64,000 nucleotides of DNA from Collinsella aerofaciens (GTDB lineage Bacteria; Actinomycetota; Coriobacteriia; Coriobacteriales; Coriobacteriaceae): contig NZ_WQPL01000015.1 of assembly GCF_018785245.1 (NCBI RefSeq), positions 45,244 through 109,243 on the forward strand. The letters run 5' to 3'. Every line of letters begins with the position of its first letter. The first letter of the stretch is position 1. Positions 24,651 through 32,146 of this stretch are shown here, piece after piece. A program made the translations under genes and the position numbers. The notes under the pieces were generated by a model that worked only from the letters and a program-made list of their open reading frames with translations, ran no database searches and was not told where the DNA came from.

Positions 24651-26952
24651 GCAGACCAGCTCCCTTCAGAGCATCGGTAAGTGCGGATCGTGTGTCGTCT
24701 GCCATGGGGCACAGCGGCATACGGTAGTTTGCCTCGATCATGCCCATCTGGGCGAGCGCTTCCTTAACGGGGATGGGGTTGACCTCGCTAAAGAGGGCGT
24801 TGATGAGCGGCTGGCCGGCAATCTGGATATCGCGGGCGCGCGCTACGTCGCCGTCCAGATAAGCGCGGCACATGTCGTGTACGAGCTGCGGCTGCACGTC
24901 TGCCCACACGCTGATGGTGCCCGAGGCGCCCAGGCTCATGAGCGGCACGGTAAGCGCGTCCTCGCCCGAGTACATGCGGAAGTCGTCTGACAGCAGGTGG
25001 GCGATCTTGGCCGCGTAGGCGACGTTGCCCGAGGCCTCCTTGATACCCATGATGTTGGGGTGCGCGGCCAGGCGCTCTACGTTGCGCTCGCTGATACCGC
25101 AGCCGCAGCGGCCGGGGATGTTGTACAGGATGCAGGGGATGTCCACGGCATCGGCGACGGTTTTAAAGTGCTGATAGATACCCTCTTCGTTGGACTTGTT
25201 GTAGTAGGGGGTGATGAGCAGCAGACCGTCGGCGCCCAGGCCCTGATAGGTGAGCGACTTGGTGAGCATGGTCTGCGTGGAGTTGGAGCCCGAGCCGGCG
25301 ATGACGGGGACGTGTCCTGCAACATGCTTGACCACGGCGGCGACGACGGAGTTGTCCTCGTCATCGGTCATCGTGGCACTCTCGCCGGTGGTGCCCAGGG
25401 TGAGGATGGCGTCGGTGCCGTTTTGCAGGTGGAAATCGATAAGGTGCTCGAGCGCGTCAAAGTCGACACTGCCGTCCTTTTTAAACGGCGTAACCAGGGC
25501 GACGATTGAGCCCTCGAGATTGCGGATGTCCATGTTCTTCTCCTTCGCCTCCGCGATCTGGATGCGTTTGTTCCATTGAGCTGCGACTGCTAGGCGCTCG
25601 TCTTGGGCGCGACGGCGGGCACTTTCGGCGCGCGACTTGGCCAGCAGCTCTCGGCCGCACGGCAGCACGTCGAGCGTGGCAAAGTAATCGCCCGGGCGCT
25701 CGGCGCGGCGGATAAGGTCGGCCGAGCCGTCGGGGCGCAGCAGCACCTCGGCGGAGCGCAGACGGCCGTTGTAGTTGTAGCCCATGGAGTAGCCATGCGC
25801 ACCGGTATCATGGATTACAAGCAGGTCACCCATGTCGATATGCGGCAGCTCGCGATCGATAGCGAACTTGTCGTTGTTCTCGCACAGATTGCCCGTGATG
25901 TCATAGGTGTTCGTGACGGGCGCTGTGGCCTTGTCGGCGCCGCCCGGCTGACCCATCACCGTGATGTGGTGGTAAGCGCCATACATGGCGGGACGAATGA
26001 GGTCGACGGCACTGGCGTCCACACCGATATAGTCCTTGTAGATCTGCTTCTCGTGGATAGCCTTGGTGACCAGGCAGCCGTAGGGGCCCATCATAAAGCG
26101 GCCCATCTCAGTGCAGATGGCCACATCGCCCATGCTGGCGGGAACCAGGATCTCGTCGTATGCCGCGTGTACTCCCTCGCCGATGGCGCGAATGTCGTTG
26201 GCCTGCTGCTCGGGCAGGTAGGGGATGCCGACGCCGCCGGACAGATTGATGAAGGCGACGTGTGCGCCGGTCTCGCGCTCCAGGCGTACGGCAAGCTCAA
26301 AGAGGATGCGCGCGAGCTTGGGGTAGTAGTCGTTGGTGACGGTGTTGCTGGCAAGGAATGCGTGGATGCCAAAGTCCTCGGCGCCCTTGGCCTTGAGCAT
26401 GCGGAAGGCCTCGAAGAGTTGCTCGGTGGTCATGCCATATTTTGAGTCGCCCGGGTTGTCCATGATGCCGTTGGAGAGCTGGAACAGGCCGCCTGGATTA
26501 AAGCGGCAGCTGACCGTCTTGGGGATGGGCCCCGCAACGCGCTCAAAGAACCCGATGTGGCTGATGTCGTCAAAGTTGACGATGGCACCCAGCTTGTCGG
26601 CGAGCTCAAAGTCGGCAGCCGGTGTGTCGTTGGATGAGAACATGATGTCGTGTCCCGTGATACCCAGTGAGCGGGCGATCATGAGCTCGGTATAGCTCGA
26701 GCAATCGCAGCCGCAGCCGTATTCGTTGAGAATGGAGATGAGCGCCGGGTTGGGGTTGGCCTTGACGGCAAAGTATTCCTTAAAGCCCGGGTTCCATGCA
26801 AAGGCGTCGCGCACTTCTTGCATGTTGCGGCGGATGCCCGCCTCGTCGTATAGATGAAACGGCGTGGGGAACTGCTCGACGATATGCTCGAGTGTCTCCT
26901 TGTCCACAAACGGCTGCTTGGCCGCATATGCCTCGTTGGGGGTCAATGCCAT
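24643..26952 (-). CDS. lysA-dapA: Diaminopimelate decarboxylase fused in frame to dihydrodipicolinate synthase
   Basis: One open frame of 769 residues joins two lysine enzymes. Residues 1 to about 440 are a PLP-dependent decarboxylase of the LysA type, with Lys in EYFAVKANPNP and later motifs NLSGGVGIPY, CTEMGRFMMGPYG and HDTGAHGYSMGYNYNG. An alanine/arginine-rich linker (SRAESARRRAQDERLAVAAQ) leads to a DapA domain starting at residue 474. That domain has LVTPFKKDGSVDF, GTTGESATM, the catalytic Tyr in YYNKSNEEG and NIPGRCGCG, and Lys in GIKEASGN. An AAGGAGAAGAAC site lies just before the internal ATG at 25533, so DapA may also be made alone. No stop or frameshift separates the two parts. A lysine riboswitch lies upstream. 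The N-terminal enzyme resembles LysA but could act on a related substrate. Confidence 0.9.
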   Translation of the reverse strand: MALTPNEAYAAKQPFVDKETLEHIVEQFPTPFHLYDEAGIRRNMQEVRDAFAWNPGFKEYFAVKANPNPALISILNEYGCGCDCSSYTELMIARSLGITGHDIMFSSNDTPAADFELADKLGAIVNFDDISHIGFFERVAGPIPKTVSCRFNPGGLFQLSNGIMDNPGDSKYGMTTEQLFEAFRMLKAKGAEDFGIHAFLASNTVTNDYYPKLARILFELAVRLERETGAHVAFINLSGGVGIPYLPEQQANDIRAIGEGVHAAYDEILVPASMGDVAICTEMGRFMMGPYGCLVTKAIHEKQIYKDYIGVDASAVDLIRPAMYGAYHHITVMGQPGGADKATAPVTNTYDITGNLCENNDKFAIDRELPHIDMGDLLVIHDTGAHGYSMGYNYNGRLRSAEVLLRPDGSADLIRRAERPGDYFATLDVLPCGRELLAKSRAESARRRAQDERLAVAAQWNKRIQIAEAKEKNMDIRNLEGSIVALVTPFKKDGSVDFDALEHLIDFHLQNGTDAILTLGTTGESATMTDDEDNSVVAAVVKHVAGHVPVIAGSGSNSTQTMLTKSLTYQGLGADGLLLITPYYNKSNEEGIYQHFKTVADAVDIPCILYNIPGRCGCGISERNVERLAAHPNIMGIKEASGNVAYAAKIAHLLSDDFRMYSGEDALTVPLMSLGASGTISVWADVQPQLVHDMCRAYLDGDVARARDIQIAGQPLINALFSEVNPIPVKEALAQMGMIEANYRMPLCPMADDTRSALTDALKGAGLLD

Positions 26953-27023
26953 GTCCCGTAAACCTCGCTATCCAGACGGCGCCATCTGCGCATCGAATCC
27001 GCATAGCGTGGACCCAATGTCCG

Positions 27024-27182
27024 GATAGCGCTCCCGCATTGCTGCAGACAGTCCTGTGGGTGTTTCCCACAGGCCCACCAGGTTGTTCGTGCCCGAAAAA
27101 CCCAGTTCGGCGGGTTTCGCCTCCCCACGGGGTCAAAGCCTGCTGGCTCGCCCGCGGTTCTTCGTGCCCGCGCCTCTATCAA
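27024..27182 (-). promoter_or_regulatory. Lysine riboswitch
   Basis: Read on the minus strand, this leader matches the L-box. It begins GATAGAGGCGCG, then GGGGAGGCGAAACCCGCCGAA-type core, CCTGGTGG, an 8-bp hairpin (CCTGTGGG / CCCACAGG), GACTGTC-like ACTGTC, and closes with GCGCTATC, which pairs with the first segment as P1. It lies 71 bases before the lysA-dapA start. CGCTATCC of P1 is also complementary to GGATAGCG (26966-26973), next to the start codon, which suggests an alternative fold controlling translation. Confidence 0.9.
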
Positions 27183-27330
27183 GTGGTAAAGACCCTATCA
27201 CGTTGCACTTTACCAAACAAGAGTATTCGTATATAACGTTTAAAAAATGCAGGGATATGCTGGAAACATGTGCGCCACAATCCTGTATCACAATAAGTTG
27301 CAACAGATGTGCCTCACGAAGGGATCCTCT

Positions 27331-28518
27331 ATGACCGAGCTCCAAGAACTCCGTCGCTATCGCCGCGATCTCCATCGCATTCCGGAGCTCGATTTCGATC
27401 TTCCGCAAACCATTGCCTATATCGAGGGCGTGCTGGCACCGCTCACCTGCGAAGTGACCCATCCGTGCCCCAGCTGCGTCTGTGCTTTCTTCGACGCCGG
27501 CGTTGATGCCGCGCATGCCACGGCGATTCGCGCCGATATGGATGCGCTGCCCATCGCGGAGGCGACGGGAGCGGCCTTTACCTCGACCCATCCCGGCAAG
27601 ATGCACGCTTGCGGACATGACGGACACATGGCCATGGCACTTGCCGCCGCGACGTATGTCGACCGTACGATTCGCGAGCAGCCGGGCGTCATTAGGCGCA
27701 ACGTTCTCTTTGTGTTCCAGCCGGCCGAGGAAACGACCGGTGGTGCCAAGACGGTATGTGAGAGCGGTGTGTTCGAATGCTACGGGGTCGACCGCATTTT
27801 TGGCTTCCATGTGTGGCCCGATCTGCCCGCCGGCACGTTGGCGAGCTGCTCCGGTCCGTTGCTGGCGCGCTCGAGCGAGACGCATATCCATATTCACGGA
27901 ACGAGTATCCATATCGCTAAGACCTATGGCGTTCCGGTCGAGGAGTCGCACGATGCGGCGCTGGCGGCTGCCAAGTTCTTGGTTGCCGAGCGCGAACTGA
28001 TGGACGAGCTGGGTGCCGATGAGCCCTGTATCGGTAAGTTTGGTCTGCTGCAGGCTGGCACCGTCTGCAACGCCGTGGCGGGGGAGGCCCATGTTGCCGG
28101 TAGCTTGCGTGTGTTTACGGACGTCATGTTCGACCGTGCGCGCGAGGGCGTACGCCGTGTGCTCGACGAGGCGTGCACCGCAACGGGCTGCACGTATGAT
28201 CTCGACTTTGCCGAGGGCTATCCACCGGTCGATAACGACCCCGAGCTGTTTGCCAACATCACGCCTGCCTTGCCCGGGCTGCAGCTTGTAGAGGAGCCGC
28301 TGTTAATTGCCGAGGACTTTGCTTTCTATCAGCGCCATCTGCCGGGCGTGTTCTTCTTGCTGGGCACGGGTATGCCAGAGGACCAAGACAACCCGAGTGA
28401 TTCGGATGGCTGTCCCGCCTATGCCACAAGCGCTCTGCATACCGATAGCATGCTCTTCGACGAGGAAATCCTTCTCAAAGGCCTCGATGTCTACAAACGA
28501 TTGCTTTTGCTTGACTAA
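27331..28518 (+). CDS. M20-family amidohydrolase, candidate N-acetyl-diaminopimelate deacetylase
   Basis: A 395-residue M20D metallo-amidohydrolase. The N-terminus is LRRYRRDLHRIPELDFDLPQT. Metal ligands appear in MHACGHDGHMAMAL, the catalytic Glu pair in FQPAEETTGGAK, and a later metal His in FHVWPDL. The C-terminal LIAEDFAFYQRHLPGVFFLLGTG is typical of hippurate-hydrolase-like and N-acetyl-DAP deacetylase enzymes. It is divergent from the riboswitch-controlled dapH-type operon, so deacetylation of N-acetyl-DAP is a reasonable role, though other N-acyl amino acids are possible. The ATG at 27331 was chosen over an upstream frame because it has GAAGGGA and starts at the conserved region. Confidence 0.85.
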   Translation: MTELQELRRYRRDLHRIPELDFDLPQTIAYIEGVLAPLTCEVTHPCPSCVCAFFDAGVDAAHATAIRADMDALPIAEATGAAFTSTHPGKMHACGHDGHMAMALAAATYVDRTIREQPGVIRRNVLFVFQPAEETTGGAKTVCESGVFECYGVDRIFGFHVWPDLPAGTLASCSGPLLARSSETHIHIHGTSIHIAKTYGVPVEESHDAALAAAKFLVAERELMDELGADEPCIGKFGLLQAGTVCNAVAGEAHVAGSLRVFTDVMFDRAREGVRRVLDEACTATGCTYDLDFAEGYPPVDNDPELFANITPALPGLQLVEEPLLIAEDFAFYQRHLPGVFFLLGTGMPEDQDNPSDSDGCPAYATSALHTDSMLFDEEILLKGLDVYKRLLLLD

Positions 28519-28532
28519 GGCACAAAGGACTA

Positions 28533-28569
28533 TTTGTTCTAGAAAACACGAACAAACGTACGATATAAT
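28533..28569 (+). promoter_or_regulatory. Promoter with inverted-repeat operator of the toxin-antitoxin pair
   Basis: TATAAT (28564-28569) is a consensus -10. Upstream, TTTGTTC (28533-28539) and GAACAAA (28550-28556) form a perfect 7-bp inverted repeat with a 10-base gap, a likely HigA/HigBA operator. The same region contains CGAACAAACGTACG (28549-28562), one base off a LexA-type box, so SOS control is a second possibility. Confidence 0.55.
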
Positions 28570-28620
28570 AGAGATGTAAGTCTATAGAAACGTTTGACGT
28601 TACTAACGTAAGGCGATACT

Positions 28621-28902
28621 ATGATTGCATCGTATAAAGATGAGGATACCGAACGCTTTGCCATGGGTGTGCGGGTCAGGAGGTTCGTGCCCTTTGAGCG
28701 TGTTGCGTTGAGGAAGATTCGCCAACTGCAGGTTTGTGCTTCGCTTGATGATCTTCGCGTTCCACCGGGCAACCGCCTGGAAGCTTTGAAGGGCGATCGT
28801 GCCGGTCAATATAGCATCCGTGTTAACGAGCGCTATCGGGTCTGTTTTGAGTGGAGACAGGAGATGGCTTGGAATGTCGAAATCGTCGATTATCACAAGT
28901 GA
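28621..28902 (+). CDS. higB: RelE/HigB-type toxin
   Basis: A 93-residue basic protein of the RelE/ParE superfamily, HigB branch. It has LRKIRQLQVCASLDDLRVPPGNRLEAL, then QYSIRVNERYRVCFEW, the typical core, and a closing VEIVDYHK. Such toxins cut mRNA on the ribosome. The toxin gene comes first and the antitoxin second, the usual order for higBA. The two overlap by 29 bases. A promoter and an inverted-repeat operator lie upstream. Size and motifs are complete, so it is likely active. Confidence 0.9.
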   Translation: MIASYKDEDTERFAMGVRVRRFVPFERVALRKIRQLQVCASLDDLRVPPGNRLEALKGDRAGQYSIRVNERYRVCFEWRQEMAWNVEIVDYHK

Positions 28903-29215
28903 TGAGACTTCGGCCGATTTGCTGTCGCCGGTGACTCCTGGTGAGCTTCTCAAAGAGGAGTTTCTTGTTCCCATGGGCATTTCTCAATATCGCCTTGCGA
29001 AAGAGACTGGGATTCCGGCTCAGCGTATCGGGCAGATTGTCTTGGGAAAACGTCGCGTGACGGCCGACACCGACCTCCGTCTTTGCCGTTATTTTGGCCT
29101 GACGGATGGTTATTGGCTGCGCGCTCAGGTGGCGTTTGACCTTGAGGCCGAGAAAAGGCGGATCGAACCGGAGCTGAATAAGATCGTTCCTGTCCAGCAG
29201 GCCGCTGCGTTGTAG
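28874..29215 (+). CDS. higA: HigA-type antitoxin (XRE helix-turn-helix)
   Basis: A 113-residue antitoxin. It has TPGELLKEEFLVPMGISQYRL, an HTH (ISQYRLAKETGIPAQRIGQIV), the HigA hallmark LGKRRVTADTDLRLCRYFGL, then YWLRAQVAFDLEAEKRR. This pattern is the VapI/HigA family. The ATG at 28874 lies inside the toxin gene; an earlier in-frame start at 28799 would overlap the toxin heavily and is not needed. The protein should neutralise the upstream toxin and repress the shared promoter. Confidence 0.9.
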   Translation: MSKSSIITSDETSADLLSPVTPGELLKEEFLVPMGISQYRLAKETGIPAQRIGQIVLGKRRVTADTDLRLCRYFGLTDGYWLRAQVAFDLEAEKRRIEPELNKIVPVQQAAAL

Positions 29216-29244
29216 TGCTCAAAGATATTGAGGTTGGAGTGACG

Positions 29245-29568
29245 ATGGAACGACGCCGACAGTCTGCCGTTTATAGTCCCGGTGGGTGTGGATGCGGCTT
29301 GTTGTTGCTTCCGGTTATTGCTGTGAGCATTGGCGTGATGTTTGCGCTTGCTGGGCTGGCTGCGGCGGCACTCGTACTGTTTATCACTGCCATCGGCGTG
29401 ACGATTTGGCTCTGCCGCAATCGCGAGCGACGCCGTGCCGGCGGTAAAACCAATGTCGGCTGGGTTGTATTCCTGGTCATTGCGTACCCGCTGAGTGTCA
29501 GCTACCTGGTGTTCTTTGTCCTGTTGATGGTCAGTGCCTTTACCGGGGAATCCGTCACGGTGGGTTGA
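29245..29568 (+). CDS. Small membrane protein, unrecognised
   Basis: A 107-residue protein with two or three hydrophobic segments: LLLLPVIAVSIGVMFALAGL and AALVLFITAIGVTIWL, then a basic loop NRERRRAGGK, then WVVFLVIAYPLSVSYLVFFV. The N-terminal YSPGGCGCG contains two Cys. The ATG at 29245 has GGTTGGAGTGACG before it; a GTG at 29215 overlapping the antitoxin stop is less likely. Function unknown. It may be read through from the toxin-antitoxin operon. Confidence 0.6.
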   Translation: MERRRQSAVYSPGGCGCGLLLLPVIAVSIGVMFALAGLAAAALVLFITAIGVTIWLCRNRERRRAGGKTNVGWVVFLVIAYPLSVSYLVFFVLLMVSAFTGESVTVG

Positions 29569-29673
29569 TGCGCTGCCGGCAGACGGTCGCGCAAAGTGCG
29601 TTTGCTCGGCGTTTGGATAACTGCATTGGCCGTTTACCGCAACCTTAGCTCTCAGCTAATGAATTCAAGTTCA

Positions 29674-29727
29674 ATCCTTTCTACGATGTGCTGTATGCCG
29701 GCGCGGTAGCCGGATCGTAGGAAGGAT
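29674..29727 (+). promoter_or_regulatory. Hairpin masking the ribosome site of the FxLYD gene
   Basis: ATCCTTTCTACGAT (29674-29687) pairs with ATCGTAGGAAGGAT (29714-29727) at 13 of 14 positions. Inside, CCGGC and GCCGG form a second stem. The right arm contains GGAAGG, the ribosome site of the gene starting at 29733. In the folded state the site is closed, so translation may be controlled by temperature, a protein or a ligand. Confidence 0.5.
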
Positions 29728-29732
29728 GAATA

Positions 29733-30176
29733 ATGGCAAAAGAGGGAAAGAAGCCGATCGGCAAGATTGTCCTAGGCGTCATCGTGGTGCTGGTTATCGT
29801 CGGTGCCGTGGGCTCTATGGGTGGCAATTCAACCGATTCGTCTGCGAGCGATTCGGCAAAACCTGCCGAGACGACACAGCAGGCTGAGGAGCAAAAAGAA
29901 CCGCAAGAACCGTATGCCATTGCTGATGAGGCTGAAGACACCTCCAATCAGTTTGCCTATAAGATCACGGGCACGCTGACCAATAACACGGACAAGGAAA
30001 AGAGCTACATTCAGATTGAGTATGTTCTGTATGATGCCGATGGCAACCAGGTTGGAACGGCTCTTGCAAACACCAATCATCTGAAGGCGGGCGGCTCCTG
30101 GAAGTTCGAGGCGCTGGGCACGGTGTCTCCCGATCAGGTCGCCAGTTGGGAGCGTTCGGACGTAAGCGGTTTCTAG
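29733..30176 (+). CDS. FxLYD-domain membrane-anchored protein
   Basis: A 147-residue protein. It has a basic start (MAKEGKKPIGK), one transmembrane segment (IVLGVIVVLVIVGAVGSMGG), a Ser/Asp/Glu/Gln-rich linker, and a C-terminal FxLYD domain (FAYKITGTLTNNTDKEKSYI, then QIEYVLYDADGNQVGTALA, then WKFEALG). FxLYD domains are extracellular beta-sandwiches of unknown ligand, common in cell-surface proteins of Gram-positive bacteria. The leader hairpin at 29674-29727 covers the ribosome site. The next genes are a regulator and a membrane kinase, which may sense the envelope together with it. Confidence 0.8.
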   Translation: MAKEGKKPIGKIVLGVIVVLVIVGAVGSMGGNSTDSSASDSAKPAETTQQAEEQKEPQEPYAIADEAEDTSNQFAYKITGTLTNNTDKEKSYIQIEYVLYDADGNQVGTALANTNHLKAGGSWKFEALGTVSPDQVASWERSDVSGF

Positions 30177-30208
30177 CATGTTGTATGCACTGGGGGAGGT
30201 GAAGTCGT

Positions 30209-30631
30209 ATGCCCGATAAAAAGCTGACTGACGAGTTGCTCAATGAGCTTCTCGACGCGCCAAACATCGATGGCTATATCAAAGAACACGACTTTGCCGC
30301 CCCGTCGCTTTCGAACTACCTGAAGCAGCTACTGCAGGAAAAGGGCTTGGAGCGCTCGCGCGTGGTTCGTATGGCCGATCTCAATGAGACCTTTGGCTAT
30401 CAGATCTTTACCGGTGCGCGTCATCCGAGTCGCAATAAGGTGCTGCAGATTGCCTTTGCGATGGCGCTGACGCTCAAAGAGACCAACCGTGCGCTGACGG
30501 CTGCCGGGGTAAGCGTCCTTAACTGCAAGGACCGCCGCGATGCGATTATCATCTTTTGCATCGATCGCGGGTGCAGCCTCCAAAAGGTCAACGAGGAGCT
30601 GTATCGCTTTGGCGAGGAGACGGTGAGCTAG
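30209..30631 (+). CDS. Helix-turn-helix protein paired with a Ser/Thr kinase
   Basis: A 140-residue protein. An N-terminal helical part (LTDELLNELLDAPNIDGYI) is followed by an XRE-like DNA-binding fold (LSNYLKQLLQEKGLERSRVV, then RMADLNETFGYQIFTGARHP, then SRNKVLQIAFAMALTLKETN). It ends with a helical tail containing two Cys. This type often precedes a Ser/Thr protein kinase gene, as here, with the kinase start about 100 bases downstream. It may be a target or a regulator of that kinase. GGGGAGGTG gives a good ribosome site. The pairing is recalled from similar loci, and the function is inferred. Confidence 0.7.
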   Translation: MPDKKLTDELLNELLDAPNIDGYIKEHDFAAPSLSNYLKQLLQEKGLERSRVVRMADLNETFGYQIFTGARHPSRNKVLQIAFAMALTLKETNRALTAAGVSVLNCKDRRDAIIIFCIDRGCSLQKVNEELYRFGEETVS

Positions 30632-30729
30632 CGGCTGATATCTGAGCCGGCGGAGCTGCCGAACAACGATGCAAACGAACAGGGCGCGGATGCCATGGGG
30701 TGTCTGCGCCCTGCGCTATGATGGAGGCT

Positions 30730-32109
30730 ATGGATACTCAGACCCCAACATATTCCGATGACGAGCTGACCGCAGCGCTTGTCGAGCACCTGGCGTCGCT
30801 CGATCGCGACGACAGCTATCGCGTGGAGCGTGTACTTAAGCGCTCGTCCGTTGAAACAACCGAGCTCGTGTACTTTGAAGGAACCGGCGGTGGTTCGCTC
30901 GGCCCCTTTGTCCGTAAACGCATCGATGCTTCGGCTCAAATCGGCGGGGCATACGAGCGCCTGTTTGCCGCTCAGCGGGCAGGCAGGCGTTTTGAGCACC
31001 TGCCCAGAATCGTCGATTGTCGTCGTGTGGGCGACGAGCTCAACGTGGTTATGGAATACATCGAAGGGGAGACACTCGGGGCGCTGGTGGACCGTCTGGG
31101 AGCCACCCCCGATTATGCGCGTGAATTGTATCCTGCCCTATGCGATGCCGTGGGCGAGCTCCACGCCGGTTTTGCAATGGCGGGGGAGACGTCGGCGCCG
31201 GTGATCCATCGTGACCTCAAGCCGTCGAATATCATCGTGACGGGTGCCAACTATACGCCTGATGACGGCCTGACATTTTCATCGCTGGTGATTATCGACT
31301 TGGGGATCGCTCGCGTATGGCGCGACGGCGCCGATGCCGACACCGTCAAGTTTGGCACGCGACCCTATGCGCCGCCCGAGCAGTATGGGTTTGGGCAGAC
31401 GAGTGTGCGCAGCGACGTCTACGCACTTGGCGCCCTGTTGTTCTTCTGCTTGATGGGAGTCGACCCTAAACCAGGGCTCGACATGCGCGAGCAATGCGAG
31501 GCGCGCGGCATTCCCACTCCACTTACCGATGCCGTCTGCATGTCGATGGCGCTCGACCCGGCCAAACGTTTTGCGAGTGCGGAAGCGTTGGGACGGGCGA
31601 CGCGCGCGGCATACGATCTAAGTCGCCCCGTGCGGCCTCCTGCGCCTGCGCCTGTCCGTACTCCGGCCTCGGAGACGGCGTTGACGCCCCAAGGGCTCCA
31701 GAACCCCGCAGGGCTTCCTAGGCCTGCCGCCTCCGCTGCATGCGGTCTGCTCTCTCGCGTTCCGGAGTCTCTGGGGCGCATTTGGAATACGCTCGTCTGC
31801 TTCTCGCTGCTTGTGTTCTTTGCCGGAAGTCACTTTGCCGTCTTTCATCCCACCGGAGCAAACCAAAGCTACCCGACGTGGCTTCTCATAATCGAGTATT
31901 TTTTCTTTGTCGACGGCCTTACGGTGCTTATGCATTTTGCGCTGCTCGATAAGCGCCGTCTTCGTCGGCGATTCGCGCTGCTCGACAGCTATCGCGGCAA
32001 GAAACTCGCGAAACTCTGGCTCAAGGCATTGGGTGTGCTGCTCCTGTGCATGATCGTCATAGTCGCGGTTGCCAATGCGACTGGCGTCGTCGATACCTCC
32101 GCTACCTAA
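30730..32109 (+). CDS. Membrane-anchored Ser/Thr protein kinase
   Basis: A 459-residue kinase of the Hanks type. The N-lobe has FVRKRIDASAQIGG with the ATP-binding Lys. The catalytic loop is VIHRDLKPSNIIV with Asp and Asn, and the magnesium loop is IIDLGIAR (DLG in place of DFG). FGTRPYAPPEQYGFGQTSVRSDVYALG follows as activation and P+1 regions. A proline-rich linker (PPAPAPVRTPAS) leads to three hydrophobic segments, so the kinase is membrane-bound with a cytosolic domain at the N-terminus. No PASTA repeats are present. Start at 30730 is supported by GGAGG. The partner may be the HTH protein just upstream. Confidence 0.87.
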   Translation: MDTQTPTYSDDELTAALVEHLASLDRDDSYRVERVLKRSSVETTELVYFEGTGGGSLGPFVRKRIDASAQIGGAYERLFAAQRAGRRFEHLPRIVDCRRVGDELNVVMEYIEGETLGALVDRLGATPDYARELYPALCDAVGELHAGFAMAGETSAPVIHRDLKPSNIIVTGANYTPDDGLTFSSLVIIDLGIARVWRDGADADTVKFGTRPYAPPEQYGFGQTSVRSDVYALGALLFFCLMGVDPKPGLDMREQCEARGIPTPLTDAVCMSMALDPAKRFASAEALGRATRAAYDLSRPVRPPAPAPVRTPASETALTPQGLQNPAGLPRPAASAACGLLSRVPESLGRIWNTLVCFSLLVFFAGSHFAVFHPTGANQSYPTWLLIIEYFFFVDGLTVLMHFALLDKRRLRRRFALLDSYRGKKLAKLWLKALGVLLLCMIVIVAVANATGVVDTSAT

Positions 32110-32113
32110 AAGA

Positions 32114-32136
32114 AAAGGGCCCCATTGGGGCCCTTT
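32114..32136. terminator. Bidirectional terminator between kinase and secreted protein
   Basis: AAAGGGCCCC, loop ATT and GGGGCCCTTT form a perfect 10-bp stem between convergent genes. Confidence 0.85.
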
Positions 32137-32146
32137 GCAGTTGCAC

